From Quadrisphaera sp. DSM 44207 (GTDB taxonomy: Bacteria > Actinomycetota > Actinomycetes > Actinomycetales > Quadrisphaeraceae), in assembly GCF_900101335.1 (NCBI RefSeq), contig NZ_FNKA01000002.1:248001-312000 (forward strand): a DNA stretch of 64,000 nucleotides. Reading direction: 5' to 3'. Position numbers and translations under genes: made by a program. Shown one piece after another: positions 35,513 through 44,103 of the stretch. Under the pieces are notes generated by a model. The model was given only the letters and a program-made list of their open reading frames with translations. It ran no database searches and was not told where the DNA came from. Within the stretch, counting starts at the first letter, position 1; every line of letters begins with the position of its first letter.

Positions 35513-36595
35513 GTGACCGACAGCACCGTCCGTGCCGACGCGCGCACCGACTACCGCCCCGACCCCGGGCGCTACGACGTCCAGCCCTACCGCCGCACCG
35601 GGCGCAGCGGGCTGGACCTGCCCGCGGTCAGCCTGGGGCTGTGGCAGAACTTCGGGGACACCACGCCCCTGGAGACCCAGCGCGCCGTCCTGCGGCGCGC
35701 GTTCGACCTCGGCGTCACCCACCTCGACCTGGCGAACAACTACGGCCCGCCCTACGGCTCCGCCGAGGTCAACTTCGGGCGGGTGCTGCGCGAGGACCTC
35801 GCGCCCCACCGCGACGAGCTGGTGATCTCCACCAAGGCCGGCTATGACATGTGGCCCGGGCCCTACGGGCAGGGCGGCGGCGGGCGCAAGTACGTCCTGG
35901 CGAGCCTGGACCAGTCCCTGGCCCGGATGGGCCTGGGGCACGTCGACATCTTCTACAGCCACCGCTTCGACCCCAGCACCCCGCTGGAGGAGACGATGGG
36001 GGCGCTGGACACCGCGGTGCGCTCCGGGCGGGCGACCTACGCGGGGATCTCCTCCTACGGGCCGGCGCGCACCCGCGAGGCGGCGGCGATCCTGCGCGAC
36101 CTCGGCACCCCACTGCTGATCCACCAGCCCTCGTACTCGATGCTCAACCGCTGGATCGAGCAGCCGGGCGCCGACGGCGGGGAGAGCCTGCTCGACGTCC
36201 TCGCCGACGAGGGCGTCGGCTGCATCGCCTTCTCGCCGCTGGCCCAGGGCCTGCTCACCAGCAAGTACCTCGACGGCGTGCCCGAGGGCTCCCGCGCCTC
36301 GCGGCCGGGGTCGCTGCCGGCCGACCAGCTGACCGAGCAGACGCTGGCCCGCGTGCGGGCCCTGAACGACATGGCCCGGCAGCGGGGGCAGACCCTCGCC
36401 CAGATGGCGCTGGCCTGGGCGCTGCGCGACGAGCGCGTCACCTCCGTGCTCGTCGGCGCCAGCAGCGTGCGCCAGCTGGAGGACAACGTGGGCGCCACGC
36501 AGCAGCTGGGCTTCACCGACGAGGAGGCCGCGCAGATCGACCAGCACGCGGTGGAGGCCGGCATCGACCTGTGGAAGCCGTCGAGCACGGCGTGA
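35513..36595 (+). CDS. mgrA: Aldo-keto reductase, L-glyceraldehyde-3-phosphate reductase type
   Basis: 360 residues. The AKR barrel shows AFDLGVTHLDLANNYGPPYG (catalytic Asp and Tyr), LVISTKAGYDMWPGPYGQGG, LARMGLGHVDIFYSHRFDP (His) and VLVGASSVRQLEDNVGA at the NADPH site. The extended GPYGQGGGGRKYVLASLDQS region and DIFYSHRFDPSTPLEETM match the YghZ/Gpr branch that reduces L-glyceraldehyde 3-phosphate and methylglyoxal. Length is close to E. coli YghZ (346). It precedes udgX by 13 bases. Confidence 0.92.
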   Translation: MTDSTVRADARTDYRPDPGRYDVQPYRRTGRSGLDLPAVSLGLWQNFGDTTPLETQRAVLRRAFDLGVTHLDLANNYGPPYGSAEVNFGRVLREDLAPHRDELVISTKAGYDMWPGPYGQGGGGRKYVLASLDQSLARMGLGHVDIFYSHRFDPSTPLEETMGALDTAVRSGRATYAGISSYGPARTREAAAILRDLGTPLLIHQPSYSMLNRWIEQPGADGGESLLDVLADEGVGCIAFSPLAQGLLTSKYLDGVPEGSRASRPGSLPADQLTEQTLARVRALNDMARQRGQTLAQMALAWALRDERVTSVLVGASSVRQLEDNVGATQQLGFTDEEAAQIDQHAVEAGIDLWKPSSTA

Positions 36596-36608
36596 GGAGC
36601 TGAGGGCA

Positions 36609-37412
36609 GTGGCGAACGAGGAGGAGCAGGGCGAGCAGGTCGAGCAGGCCGGGATGGCCGGGAAGGCCGGGAAGGCCGAGCGCCCCGGCGCGCAGGAGTG
36701 GGTGCCCGCGGGCGGCGACGTGGAGGCGCTGCGCGCCGCCGCGCCGTCCTGCCGGGGGTGCGAGCTGTGGGAGCCGGCCACGCAGGTGGTCTTCTCCGCC
36801 GGCAACCCCTCCGCCCCCGTCGTGCTCGTGGGGGAGCAGCCCGGGGACGTGGAGGACCAGCGCGGCATCCCCTTCGTCGGCCCCGCCGGCAAGCTGCTGC
36901 AGCGCGCGGTGGACGAGGCCGGGCTGGAGCGGGCGGACACCTACGTCACGAACGCCGTGAAGCACTTCCGCTTCACCCCGCGCGGCAAGCGGCGGATCCA
37001 CGCCACCCCGGAGGCCGCCCACATCACCGCGTGCCGGCCGTGGCTGGTGGAGGAGCTGCGCGCCGTCGCCCCGCGCGTCGTCGTGTGCCTGGGCGCGACC
37101 GCCGTGCGCTCCCTGCTCGGCACGGAGGTGAAGGTGATGCGCGACCGCGGGCGGCCGATCGAGCGCGAGACCTCCCGCGGGCGGGTCGTCTTCGTCGTCA
37201 CCGCCCACCCGTCCTCGGTGCTGCGCGTGCCCGAGGACGTGCGCGAGGAGGCCTACCGGGCCCTCGTGGCCGACCTCGCGGTGGTCGCCGAGCTCGTGCG
37301 CGGCGGCCGGGCCGACGGTGCCGACGGTGCCGAGGACGCCGACGGTCCCGACGGTGCCGAGGACGCTGCCGAGGACGGCCACGCGCAGGACGGCGGGACG
37401 GACGCGGCGTGA
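36609..37412 (+). CDS. udgX: UdgX-family uracil-DNA glycosylase
   Basis: 267 residues from GTG 36609. The uracil glycosylase fold has motif A VLVGEQPGDVEDQRGIPFVG and motif B TAHPSSVLR. Between them is KHFRFTPRGKRRIHATPEAA, whose KRRIH loop defines UdgX: its His forms a covalent bond with the uracil-derived abasic site, as shown for the mycobacterial enzyme. An iron-sulfur cluster is expected from CRGCELWEP and the later Cys. The C-terminus is a long Asp/Gly/Ala-rich disordered tail. A charged leader (NEEEQGEQVEQ) precedes the core. Confidence 0.93.
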   Translation: MANEEEQGEQVEQAGMAGKAGKAERPGAQEWVPAGGDVEALRAAAPSCRGCELWEPATQVVFSAGNPSAPVVLVGEQPGDVEDQRGIPFVGPAGKLLQRAVDEAGLERADTYVTNAVKHFRFTPRGKRRIHATPEAAHITACRPWLVEELRAVAPRVVVCLGATAVRSLLGTEVKVMRDRGRPIERETSRGRVVFVVTAHPSSVLRVPEDVREEAYRALVADLAVVAELVRGGRADGADGAEDADGPDGAEDAAEDGHAQDGGTDAA

Positions 37413-38365
37413 TCTGCCTGCGCACCGCCCGCGCGCTGCGCGCGAGCGGGCTGCCGTGGGAGCCGGGCCGGGGGGACCGGTTCGTCATCCTCGACCGCGA
37501 CATGGACGCCGACGTCTTCGTCCTCTCGGACATGACCATCGAGGCCCACGCCCACCCGAGCGGGCGGGTGCTCGGCTTCAACGGCACCACCGAGTGGGCG
37601 CTGGACTCCGTGGCGGCCGAGCAGGCGCTGTGGCTGCCGCGCGAGTCCCAGCTGCGCGAGCTGCTCGGGCCCGCGTTCTGCTCCCTGGAGCGGCTGCGCT
37701 CCGGGCCCGAGGACGGGGCGGTGGCCGTGGTGGTCGAGGACGGCGCCGGGGTGCGGCGCGTGGTCGACGAGGACGTGGAGGAGGCGTACGCGCTCGCGCT
37801 GCTGTCGGTGCGGGCGCGCACCGCCCGCGACCTGCTGCCCGTGGCCGCGGCCGCTCTGGCGCGCCGGCTGCGGGCGCTGCCGCGCAGCGGGGGGTGCTGG
37901 GAGGCCGCCGCGCCCGGGGGCGCCCGCGTGCGCGACGTCGTGGCCGACGTGACCGCCGAGCACCGCTGGGCGCAGCAGGTGCTCGCCGGGCTGCGCCCGG
38001 GCACCGGCGCGCCGGTGGACGAGGACGCGGTGCCGGCGTGGGAGGCGGCCCTGCAGGGGTCCCTGACCGGCTGGGCGGCGCTGGAGGACCTGGTCACGCC
38101 CGTGCCGCTGGGCTCCGGCCCGGTGCCGGCGGGGGAGCTGGCCGAGCAGCTGCTGCTCGGGCTGCTGCTCGCCACGTGGGACGTCGCGCGCGCGTGCGGG
38201 CTCGAGGAGCGGCTGGACCCGGTGTGCGCCGCCCGCGCGGTGGCCCACCTGCGCGCCGGCGCGCCGGGCCCCGACGCCCAGGCGCAGGCGCCGGCCCCGG
38301 ACGCGGCGGCGGCCGGTGAGGACGCGCAGCGGGTGCTGCTCGCCCTCACCGGCCGCGCCGGCTGA
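37409..38365 (+). CDS. Two-domain protein of unknown function
   Basis: 318 residues from GTG 37409, overlapping the udgX stop by four bases. The first ~100 residues (RFVILDRDMDADVFVLSDMT, EAHAHPSGRVLGFNGTTEWA, LDSVAAEQALWLPRESQLRE) match a small actinobacterial family often labelled as a pilus assembly or nudix-neighbour protein, without proof. The rest is a helical region resembling DinB/maleylpyruvate-isomerase-like bundles (HRWAQQVLAGLRPGTG, LLLGLLLATWDVARACGLEE). The two-domain combination and its coupling to udgX suggest a DNA-repair or stress link, which is inference. Confidence 0.6.
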   Translation: MICLRTARALRASGLPWEPGRGDRFVILDRDMDADVFVLSDMTIEAHAHPSGRVLGFNGTTEWALDSVAAEQALWLPRESQLRELLGPAFCSLERLRSGPEDGAVAVVVEDGAGVRRVVDEDVEEAYALALLSVRARTARDLLPVAAAALARRLRALPRSGGCWEAAAPGGARVRDVVADVTAEHRWAQQVLAGLRPGTGAPVDEDAVPAWEAALQGSLTGWAALEDLVTPVPLGSGPVPAGELAEQLLLGLLLATWDVARACGLEERLDPVCAARAVAHLRAGAPGPDAQAQAPAPDAAAAGEDAQRVLLALTGRAG

Positions 38366-38390
38366 CCGGCTGAGCGAGATCGGGGCCGGC

Positions 38391-39314
38391 TCAGCCCTTG
38401 ACGGAGCCGGCCAGCAGGCCCCGGACGAAGAAGCGCTGCAGCCCGAGGAAGACGACCAGCGGCACGATCATCGAGATGAAGGCGCCCGCGGAGAGCAGGT
38501 ACCAGTCCGAGCCGCGCTCGCCCGCCAGCCGCGCCACCTCCACGGTGAGGGGGCGCACGTTCTGGGCGCCGCCCGCGAAGGTCAGCGCCACGAGCAGGTC
38601 GTTCCACACCCACAGGAACTGGAAGACGCCGAACGCCGCGATCGCCGGCGTCAGCAGCGGCAGCAGCACCTGGAAGAAGATCTTCACGTGCCCCGCGCCG
38701 TCCACCCGGGCCGCCTCGACGAGCGAAGCGGGGATGTCCTTCATGAAGTTGTGCAGCAGGAAGATCGCCAGCGGCAGGCCGAACATCGCGTGCGAGAGCC
38801 ACACCGTCCAGAACGACCCGTTGAGGTTGAGGTCGACGTACAGGCTCAGCAGCGGGATGAGCGTGACCTGGATCGGCACCACCTGGAGGGCGAAGACCGC
38901 GACGAACAGCAGGTTGCTGCCCTTGAACGGGATCCACGCGAAGGCGTACGCGGCCAGCAGCGCCAGGGTGATCGGGATGACCACCGCGGGCAGGGTGATG
39001 ACGAGGGAGTTGACGAAGAACGTGAGCAGGTTCTCGCTGCCGTAGAGCGCGAGGTTGTAGTTGTCGAGCGTGAAGGTGGGATCGGTGATCACGGACCACC
39101 AGCCGGACCTGCGGATGTCCGCCTCGGGGCGGAAGGACGTGATGAGCAGCCCCAGCGTCGGGACCGTCCACAGGAGCGCGATGACGATCGCGATGATCGA
39201 CGCGGCGGGCGAGCTCAGCTTCGTCTTCGCCTCGACGGCCCGGCGCTCCGCGCGCGTGAGCTTCCCCGCCCGCGGGTCGGTGGCGACGGGGACGGTCGGG
39301 GTCGCGGTGGTCAT
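38391..39314 (-). CDS. Sugar ABC transporter permease 2
   Basis: 307 residues from ATG 39314. Six transmembrane segments are recognisable, with the EAA loop EAARVDGAGHVKIFFQVLLPL that contacts the ATPase. The order, the N-terminal tail and the FMKDIPASLVEAARVDG stretch match the MalG/AglG-type permeases of the carbohydrate uptake-1 family. The ATG overlaps the stop of permease 1. No ATPase gene is adjacent, so the importer probably shares a general MsiK-like ATPase (inferred). The last residues (GLLAGSVKG) are the typical C-terminus. Confidence 0.92.
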   Translation of the reverse strand: MTTATPTVPVATDPRAGKLTRAERRAVEAKTKLSSPAASIIAIVIALLWTVPTLGLLITSFRPEADIRRSGWWSVITDPTFTLDNYNLALYGSENLLTFFVNSLVITLPAVVIPITLALLAAYAFAWIPFKGSNLLFVAVFALQVVPIQVTLIPLLSLYVDLNLNGSFWTVWLSHAMFGLPLAIFLLHNFMKDIPASLVEAARVDGAGHVKIFFQVLLPLLTPAIAAFGVFQFLWVWNDLLVALTFAGGAQNVRPLTVEVARLAGERGSDWYLLSAGAFISMIVPLVVFLGLQRFFVRGLLAGSVKG

Positions 39315-40300
39315 CGGACCTCCTCGGCCAGGCGCAGCTGGCGGACGTTGTAGGCGATGATCGGGATGACGATGATGAACAGCAGCACCGCCAGCGCGGC
39401 GCCGAGGCCGAAGTTGAACTGCACGAACGACTGCGTGTAGAACTCGTTGGCCACCACGGAAGTCTCGAACTGCCCGCCCGTCATGACGCGGACGACGTCG
39501 AAGACCTTCAGCGTCGTGATCGCCAGCGTGGTGACGACGACGACCAGGGCGGGGCGGATGCTCGGCACGGTCACGTGCCGGAACATCGCGAACCCGGAGA
39601 CCCCGTCGAGGCGGGCGGCCTCGATGATGTCGTCGGGGATCGCCTTGATGGACGCCGAGAGCACCGTCATCGCGAAGCCGGTCTGGATCCAGATCATCAC
39701 CGCGAGGAGGAAGAAGGTGTTGACCGGCGCGTTGAGCAGGAACTGGCGCGGCTCCGCGCCGACGAGGACCAGCAGCTGGTTGAGCAGGCCGATCTGGTTC
39801 ACGCCCGGCTGGTCGGGCCGGTACTCGTAGACGAACCGCCAGATGATGCCGGCGCCGACCATCGAGATCGCCAGCGGCAGGAAGACCAGCGCCTTGGCGA
39901 GGTTCTCGAAGCGCGTGCGGTCCACGAGGTAGGCGTAGACGAGCCCGAGCAGCGTCGTCACGAGCGGGACGAGGACCACCCACAGCACGGTGTTGCGCAG
40001 GACGATCTGGAAGTTGTCCTGGGTGAAGACGGTCGCGTAGTTGGCCAGGCCGACGAAGGCCGAGCCGTCGCCGTTGTAGAACGAGCCCCTGATCGTGCTC
40101 AGGGCCGGGTAGACGAGCCCGACGAGCAGCAGCGCCAGGGCCGGCCCGAGGAACCCGGCGACGACGAGCCAGGTGGGCACCCGCTTGGGCCGGTCGACGG
40201 CCAGCAGGATCACGCCCATCACGACCGCGAACAGCAGGACGGCGAAGACCATCAGGGCCAGCTTGTGCCCCGTGGTCTGCGCGTCGAGGAACCACTCCAC
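39311..40300 (-). CDS. Sugar ABC transporter permease 1
   Basis: 329 residues from ATG 40300 (MEWFLDAQTTGHKLALMVFA). The start with a long first helix and KRVPTWLVVAGFLGPALALL is characteristic of AglF/alpha-glucoside-type permeases. The EAA loop is EAARLDGVSGFAMFRHVTVP. About eight spans are predicted. It lies between the binding protein and permease 2 in one operon; a hairpin in the upstream gap may lower its expression relative to the binding protein. Confidence 0.92.
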   Translation of the reverse strand: MEWFLDAQTTGHKLALMVFAVLLFAVVMGVILLAVDRPKRVPTWLVVAGFLGPALALLLVGLVYPALSTIRGSFYNGDGSAFVGLANYATVFTQDNFQIVLRNTVLWVVLVPLVTTLLGLVYAYLVDRTRFENLAKALVFLPLAISMVGAGIIWRFVYEYRPDQPGVNQIGLLNQLLVLVGAEPRQFLLNAPVNTFFLLAVMIWIQTGFAMTVLSASIKAIPDDIIEAARLDGVSGFAMFRHVTVPSIRPALVVVVTTLAITTLKVFDVVRVMTGGQFETSVVANEFYTQSFVQFNFGLGAALAVLLFIIVIPIIAYNVRQLRLAEEVR

Positions 40301-40323
40301 CGCTCAGACCTCCTTCGGACAGC

Positions 40324-40364
40324 GGAACCGGGGGCCCGCGGTGGTCCCGCGAACCCCCGGCTCC
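40324..40364. terminator. Hairpin between binding protein and permease genes
   Basis: An interrupted stem (CCGGGGG/CCCCCGG plus CGCGG-type pairs, two mismatches) lies 63 bases downstream of the lipoprotein stop and 24 bases before permease 1. Such partial terminators give excess of the binding protein in ABC operons; here it is inferred. Confidence 0.5.
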
Positions 40365-40426
40365 GGAGTGGGACGGACCATGCTCGCCGGCGCCGGTGCC
40401 GTCGAGCCGTGTTCCCGACTAGCTGC

Positions 40427-41815
40427 TCAGGACGCCGGCCAGGCGTTCTCGACGTCCTGCAGGACCGCCTCGGACGCCTTGTCCGTCGCGATCCAGTTGG
40501 TCAGCTCGTCCCACAGGGCGCCGGCGCCGACGGCGCCGGGCATCAGGTCGGAGCCGTCGAAGCGGAAGACCGCCTCCGGGTCCTGGAACAGCTCCGCCGC
40601 CAGCTGGTCGATCGGGGAGGTCAGGTTCTCCGGGTCCAGGCCGGTGTTGGAGCTGGTCCAGCCCGCGGGCGAGACCTGCGCCTTGATGTTCGCCCACTCG
40701 TCCGAGGACAGGTACGTCTGGAACGCCTGCACCGCCGGGCGGTCGTCGAACGCCGCGGTGAACTCGCCGCCGCCGAGCACGGGGGCCGCGCCCTCGGAGC
40801 CGATCGGCGGCAGCGGGAAGGCGAAGACGTCGCCGTCCTCGGCGACCTCGGTGCCCTCGGGCCAGTTGGCCTGGTAGAAGGAGGCCTGGCGGTGCATCCA
40901 GCACGAGCCCTCGAGGATCGGCAGGCCCGCGTCGCCGAACTCGGTGGTGGCGATCGACTGCACCTCGCCGAGGCCGCCGTTGACGTACGCGGGGTTCTTG
41001 AGGATCTCGCCGGCGGTGTTCAGCGCCTCCAGGACCTGCGGGTCGTTGAAGGGGATCTCGTGGTTGACCCACTGGTCGTAGACCTCGGGGCCGGCCGTGC
41101 GCAGCACGACGTCCTCGAGCCAGTCGGTGGCCGGCCAGCCGGTGGCGTCACCGGAGGCGATGCCGGCGCACCACGGCTTGGCGCCGGTGGCGGCGATCTC
41201 GTCGGAGAGGGCGATCATCTCCTCCCACGTCTGCGGCACCTCGTAGCCGGCCTCCTCGAAGGCGGACGGGGAGTACCAGACGAAGGACTTGGCGTTGGCG
41301 CCCAGCGGTGCGGCGTAGAACTCGCCGTCCACGGTGCCGTAGGTCTTCCACGACTCGTCCCAGTGCTCGTCGACGTTCGCCTCGGTCGCGTCCGGGGCGG
41401 GGACGACGGCGCCGGTGCCGACCAGGGTGGCCAGCAGGCCCGGCTGCGGGATGAAGGCGATGTCCGGGGCGTTGCCGGACTGCACGCGCACGACCAGCTG
41501 CGCCTCGAACTCCTGCGAGCCCTCGTACTGCACCTCGACGCCGGTGCACTCCTCGAAGGGCGCGTAGGACTCGATGTGCGCGGCGTCCTCGGGGTCGACG
41601 ATCGAGGTGTAGACGGAGACGGTCTCCCCGTCCAGCTCCCCGAACTCCTCGTAGGGGCTGCAGTCGAAGTCCTGCGCCGCCTCGGCCTCCTGCGCGCTGC
41701 CGCCCGTGCTGCCGCCGCTCTCGACCTCGTCGGCGCCGCAGCCGGCCAGCAGCACCGCCACGCCCAGGCCACCGGCCAGGGCCGTGGTGCGCCGCGTCCT
41801 CGCGGTCATGGTCAT
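40427..41815 (-). CDS. Sugar-binding lipoprotein of ABC importer
   Basis: 462 residues from ATG 41815; the second ATG at 41809 has better spacing (9 bases) to the AAGGAG upstream. A lipoprotein signal ends with VAVLLAGCGAD (lipobox). The mature protein is the class I fold of sugar ABC receptors: SVYTSIVDPEDAAHIESYAP, GNAPDIAFIPQPGLL, KSFVWYSPSAFEEAGYEVPQ, SGDATGWPATDWLEDVVLRT. The permease types suggest an alpha-glucoside or related sugar; the ligand is not proven. First gene of the operon. An upstream TTCGCATGCAA element could be a LacI-type operator (weak). Confidence 0.9.
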   Translation of the reverse strand: MTMTARTRRTTALAGGLGVAVLLAGCGADEVESGGSTGGSAQEAEAAQDFDCSPYEEFGELDGETVSVYTSIVDPEDAAHIESYAPFEECTGVEVQYEGSQEFEAQLVVRVQSGNAPDIAFIPQPGLLATLVGTGAVVPAPDATEANVDEHWDESWKTYGTVDGEFYAAPLGANAKSFVWYSPSAFEEAGYEVPQTWEEMIALSDEIAATGAKPWCAGIASGDATGWPATDWLEDVVLRTAGPEVYDQWVNHEIPFNDPQVLEALNTAGEILKNPAYVNGGLGEVQSIATTEFGDAGLPILEGSCWMHRQASFYQANWPEGTEVAEDGDVFAFPLPPIGSEGAAPVLGGGEFTAAFDDRPAVQAFQTYLSSDEWANIKAQVSPAGWTSSNTGLDPENLTSPIDQLAAELFQDPEAVFRFDGSDLMPGAVGAGALWDELTNWIATDKASEAVLQDVENAWPAS

Positions 41816-41906
41816 GATCTCCTTCCGTCGCGGCGTCGTCGCCGCGCGGCTTCGCATGCAACCACTCCGCGTGCGCGGCGGCGAGCGCGCGGTGATAACG
41901 ATCGGG

Positions 41907-42776
41907 TCACGTCCTCCGGTCGGCACCGCCGTCGCGCGGGGCGGTGACGCCGCTGCTCAGGGCGCGCAGCGCGTCGTCGTGCAGCACCGCGGCCCGGGCC
42001 GCTCCGGAGCCGAGGCGGCGCACCAGCTCCGCCACCGGCAGGGCGGCGTCGCTGCCCACCAGGACGGCGTTGCCGTGCCGGCGCCCGCGCAGCACGCCGG
42101 GCTCCAGCGCGAGGGCGACGGAGGCGAAGACCCGCTGCGCCGCGGCCACCTCCGCCCGCAGGCCGACGCGGGAGGTGCGGTCGACGACGTTGGCCAGGTA
42201 CAGGCCGCCGGGGGCCAGCACGCGGGCGGCGTCGGCGAGGAACTCCACGGTGCTCACGTGCTCGGGCGTGGTGTCGCCGGCGAAGACGTCCCGGACGACG
42301 AGGTCGGCGCTGGCGTCCGGCTGCGCCGCCAGGCCCGCGCGCGCGTCGTCGACGCGGATGCGCAGGCGCGGGGAGCGCGGCAGGTCCAGCCACGCGCGCA
42401 CCAGGCGGGCCAGCTCCGCGTCGAGCTCGACGACCACCTGGCGCGAGCCCGGGCGCACGGCCTCCAGGTGCCGGGGCAGGGCGCACGCCCCGCCGCCCAG
42501 GTGCACGGCGCGCAGCGGCGCGGGCGCCGGCGCGGGCGCGGCGACGTCGACGGCGTCGGCCATCCACTGCAGGTACTCGAACTCCAGCACGGCGGGGTCG
42601 CCCAGGTGCACCGGGGAGCTGGGCACGCCGTTGACGTACAGCGTCCAGGACAGCGGGTCCCCGCGCTCCGGCACCAGCTCCACCGAGCCCGTGCTCGTCG
42701 TCCACAGGCCGGCCCGCAGGAGCGGGCGCGTCCCGCTCCTGCGCTGCGGGCCTCCCGCGTGCCGCCGCGCGGCCAT
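41907..42776 (-). CDS. Spermidine synthase-like methyltransferase-fold protein
   Basis: 289 residues from ATG 42776. The Rossmann methyltransferase motif HLGGGACALPRHLEAVRPGS with the following acidic VVELDAELARLVRAWL, and SADLVVRDVFAGDTTPEHVS with the aminopropyltransferase Asp in VRDVFAGD, resemble the spermidine synthase family without the usual N-terminal extension. Actinobacterial members often lack proven polyamine activity. Before the motif is ELVPERGDPLSWTLYVNGVP, a short beta strand domain. It is divergent from the alanine dehydrogenase remnant and ends 91 bases before the lipoprotein gene's upstream region. Confidence 0.8.
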   Translation of the reverse strand: MAARRHAGGPQRRSGTRPLLRAGLWTTSTGSVELVPERGDPLSWTLYVNGVPSSPVHLGDPAVLEFEYLQWMADAVDVAAPAPAPAPLRAVHLGGGACALPRHLEAVRPGSRQVVVELDAELARLVRAWLDLPRSPRLRIRVDDARAGLAAQPDASADLVVRDVFAGDTTPEHVSTVEFLADAARVLAPGGLYLANVVDRTSRVGLRAEVAAAQRVFASVALALEPGVLRGRRHGNAVLVGSDAALPVAELVRRLGSGAARAAVLHDDALRALSSGVTAPRDGGADRRT

Positions 42777-42903
42777 CGCGACCTCCCTCGCCGGCGACCC
42801 CCGCGACCCTAGACTGGCGCCGTCCGGCCGCGGTCGCTGCCCGGACGGCGCGCGGGCGCGCCCGTCGGGCCGCCGCGGCGGCCCCGAGCGAGAGGACGGC
42901 GCG

Positions 42904-43023
42904 GTGAGGGTCGGCATCCCGCGGGAGCTGGAGGACCAGGAGCGCCGGGTCGCCGCTCCCCCGGCCCAGGGCGCCGAGCCGGTCGCGCGCGGGCTGCGGC
43001 GCGCCGGGCGGGTGCTCTCCTGA
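42904..43023 (+). pseudogene. ald: Truncated alanine dehydrogenase remnant
   Basis: 39 codons from GTG 42904 (with GAGAGGA upstream): [20 protein letters not shown] then [23 protein letters not shown]. The first 20 residues align by memory with the conserved start of Ald (MRVGVPxEIKxxEYRVALTP). The rest of the 370-residue enzyme is absent. In other actinobacteria ald precedes xerD, so this is a decayed relic kept by position. A TAGACT -10-like box lies upstream at about 42810. Confidence 0.7.
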
Positions 43024-43073
43024 GCGGGGCGGCGCCGGCCCCCCCGCGGCGCGCGGACGCCCTGGAGCGGGCG

Positions 43074-44009
43074 GTGGAGCAGTACCTGGCGCACCTGCGG
43101 GTCGAGCGCGGGCTGTCCGTGAACACCCTGGCCGCCTACCGGCGCGACCTGGCCCGCTACGCGGAGCACCTGCGCGCCGCGGGGCGCAGCGACCCCGCGC
43201 AGGTGGGCGAGGAGGACGTCTCCGCCTTCGTGCTCGCGCTGCGCTCGGGGCAGGACGGGCGCCCGGCGCTGACGGCGTCCTCGGCCGCGCGCGCCGTCGT
43301 CGCCGTGCGCGGCTGGCACCGCTTCCTCGTCCTCGAGGGCGCCACGGCCGCCGACCCCGCCGCCGCCGTCCGCCCGCCGGCGGCCCCGCGCCGGCTGCCG
43401 AAGGCGATCGGGGTGGGCGAGGTGGAGCGGCTGCTGGAGGCGGCCTCCGCGGGGGAGGCGTTGACCGCCCTGCGCGACCGGGCGCTGCTGGAGGTGCTCT
43501 ACGGCACGGGCGCGCGCATCAGCGAGGCCGTCGGGCTCGACCTGGACGACGTGCCCGCCGGCGGGGCCGACGGGGTCGGGGAGCCGGCCGTGGTGCGCCT
43601 GCGCGGCAAGGGCGGCAAGGAGCGCGTGGTGCCGCTGGGCAGCTACGCGCTGGAGGCGCTGGCGGCCTACCTGGTGCGGGCGCGCCCGGCGCTGGCGGCC
43701 TGCGCTGTGCGCCCCGGGCCGGCGGTCTTCCTCAACTCGCGCGGGGCGCGGCTGTCGCGGCAGAGCGCGTGGGCGGTGCTGCGCAGCGCCGCCGAGCGCG
43801 CGGGCGTCGGCAGCGCGAGCGCGCCGGTCTCCCCGCACACCCTGCGCCACTCCTACGCCACGCACCTGCTCGAGGGCGGGGCGGACGTGCGGGTGGTGCA
43901 GGAGCTGCTCGGGCACGCGAGCGTGACGACCACCCAGGTGTACACGCTCGTGACCGCCGACACGCTGCGCGAGGTGTACGCCGCGGCCCACCCGAGGGCC
44001 CTGGCCTGA
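43074..44009 (+). CDS. xerD: Site-specific recombinase XerD
   Basis: 311 residues from GTG 43074 (GGAGCGG just upstream). XerD resolves chromosome dimers at dif with XerC. The core-binding domain has [20 protein letters not shown] and the catalytic domain carries Arg ([19 protein letters not shown]), Lys ([14 protein letters not shown]), His-x-x-Arg ([15 protein letters not shown]), His ([15 protein letters not shown]) and Tyr in [14 protein letters not shown]. An Ala/Gly-rich insertion lies near residue 170. It heads the xerD-parA-scpAB-rluB cluster. Confidence 0.95.
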   Translation: MEQYLAHLRVERGLSVNTLAAYRRDLARYAEHLRAAGRSDPAQVGEEDVSAFVLALRSGQDGRPALTASSAARAVVAVRGWHRFLVLEGATAADPAAAVRPPAAPRRLPKAIGVGEVERLLEAASAGEALTALRDRALLEVLYGTGARISEAVGLDLDDVPAGGADGVGEPAVVRLRGKGGKERVVPLGSYALEALAAYLVRARPALAACAVRPGPAVFLNSRGARLSRQSAWAVLRSAAERAGVGSASAPVSPHTLRHSYATHLLEGGADVRVVQELLGHASVTTTQVYTLVTADTLREVYAAAHPRALA

Positions 44010-44089
44010 GGGCCGCCGCACCCCCGCCGCACCCCCGCCGCAGCTCACCGCACCCCTGCCGCGCCCGGCTGCGCAGGTGCCCGCTGCGG

Positions 44090-44095
44090 TAGCCT
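44090..44095 (+). promoter_or_regulatory. Probable -10 box of a leaderless parA transcript
   Basis: TAGCCT lies 8 bases before the parA ATG (44104), placing the likely transcription start at or next to the start codon. Confidence 0.4.
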
Positions 44096-44103
44096 CGCTG
44101 CTC

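Noticed and set aside
36609..37412. Glu/Gly-rich leader of UdgX as a separate gene
   Set aside because: It is in frame, has no own ribosome binding site and is a plain N-terminal extension.
41870..41900. GATAACGATC and TTCGCATGCAA near the ABC lipoprotein gene as LacI operators
   Set aside because: Only partial symmetry, no regulator gene adjacent; kept as a weak remark only.
43026..43073. Earlier start for XerD
   Set aside because: No ATG or GTG with a ribosome binding site precedes GTG 43074 in this frame, and the core-binding domain starts right after it.
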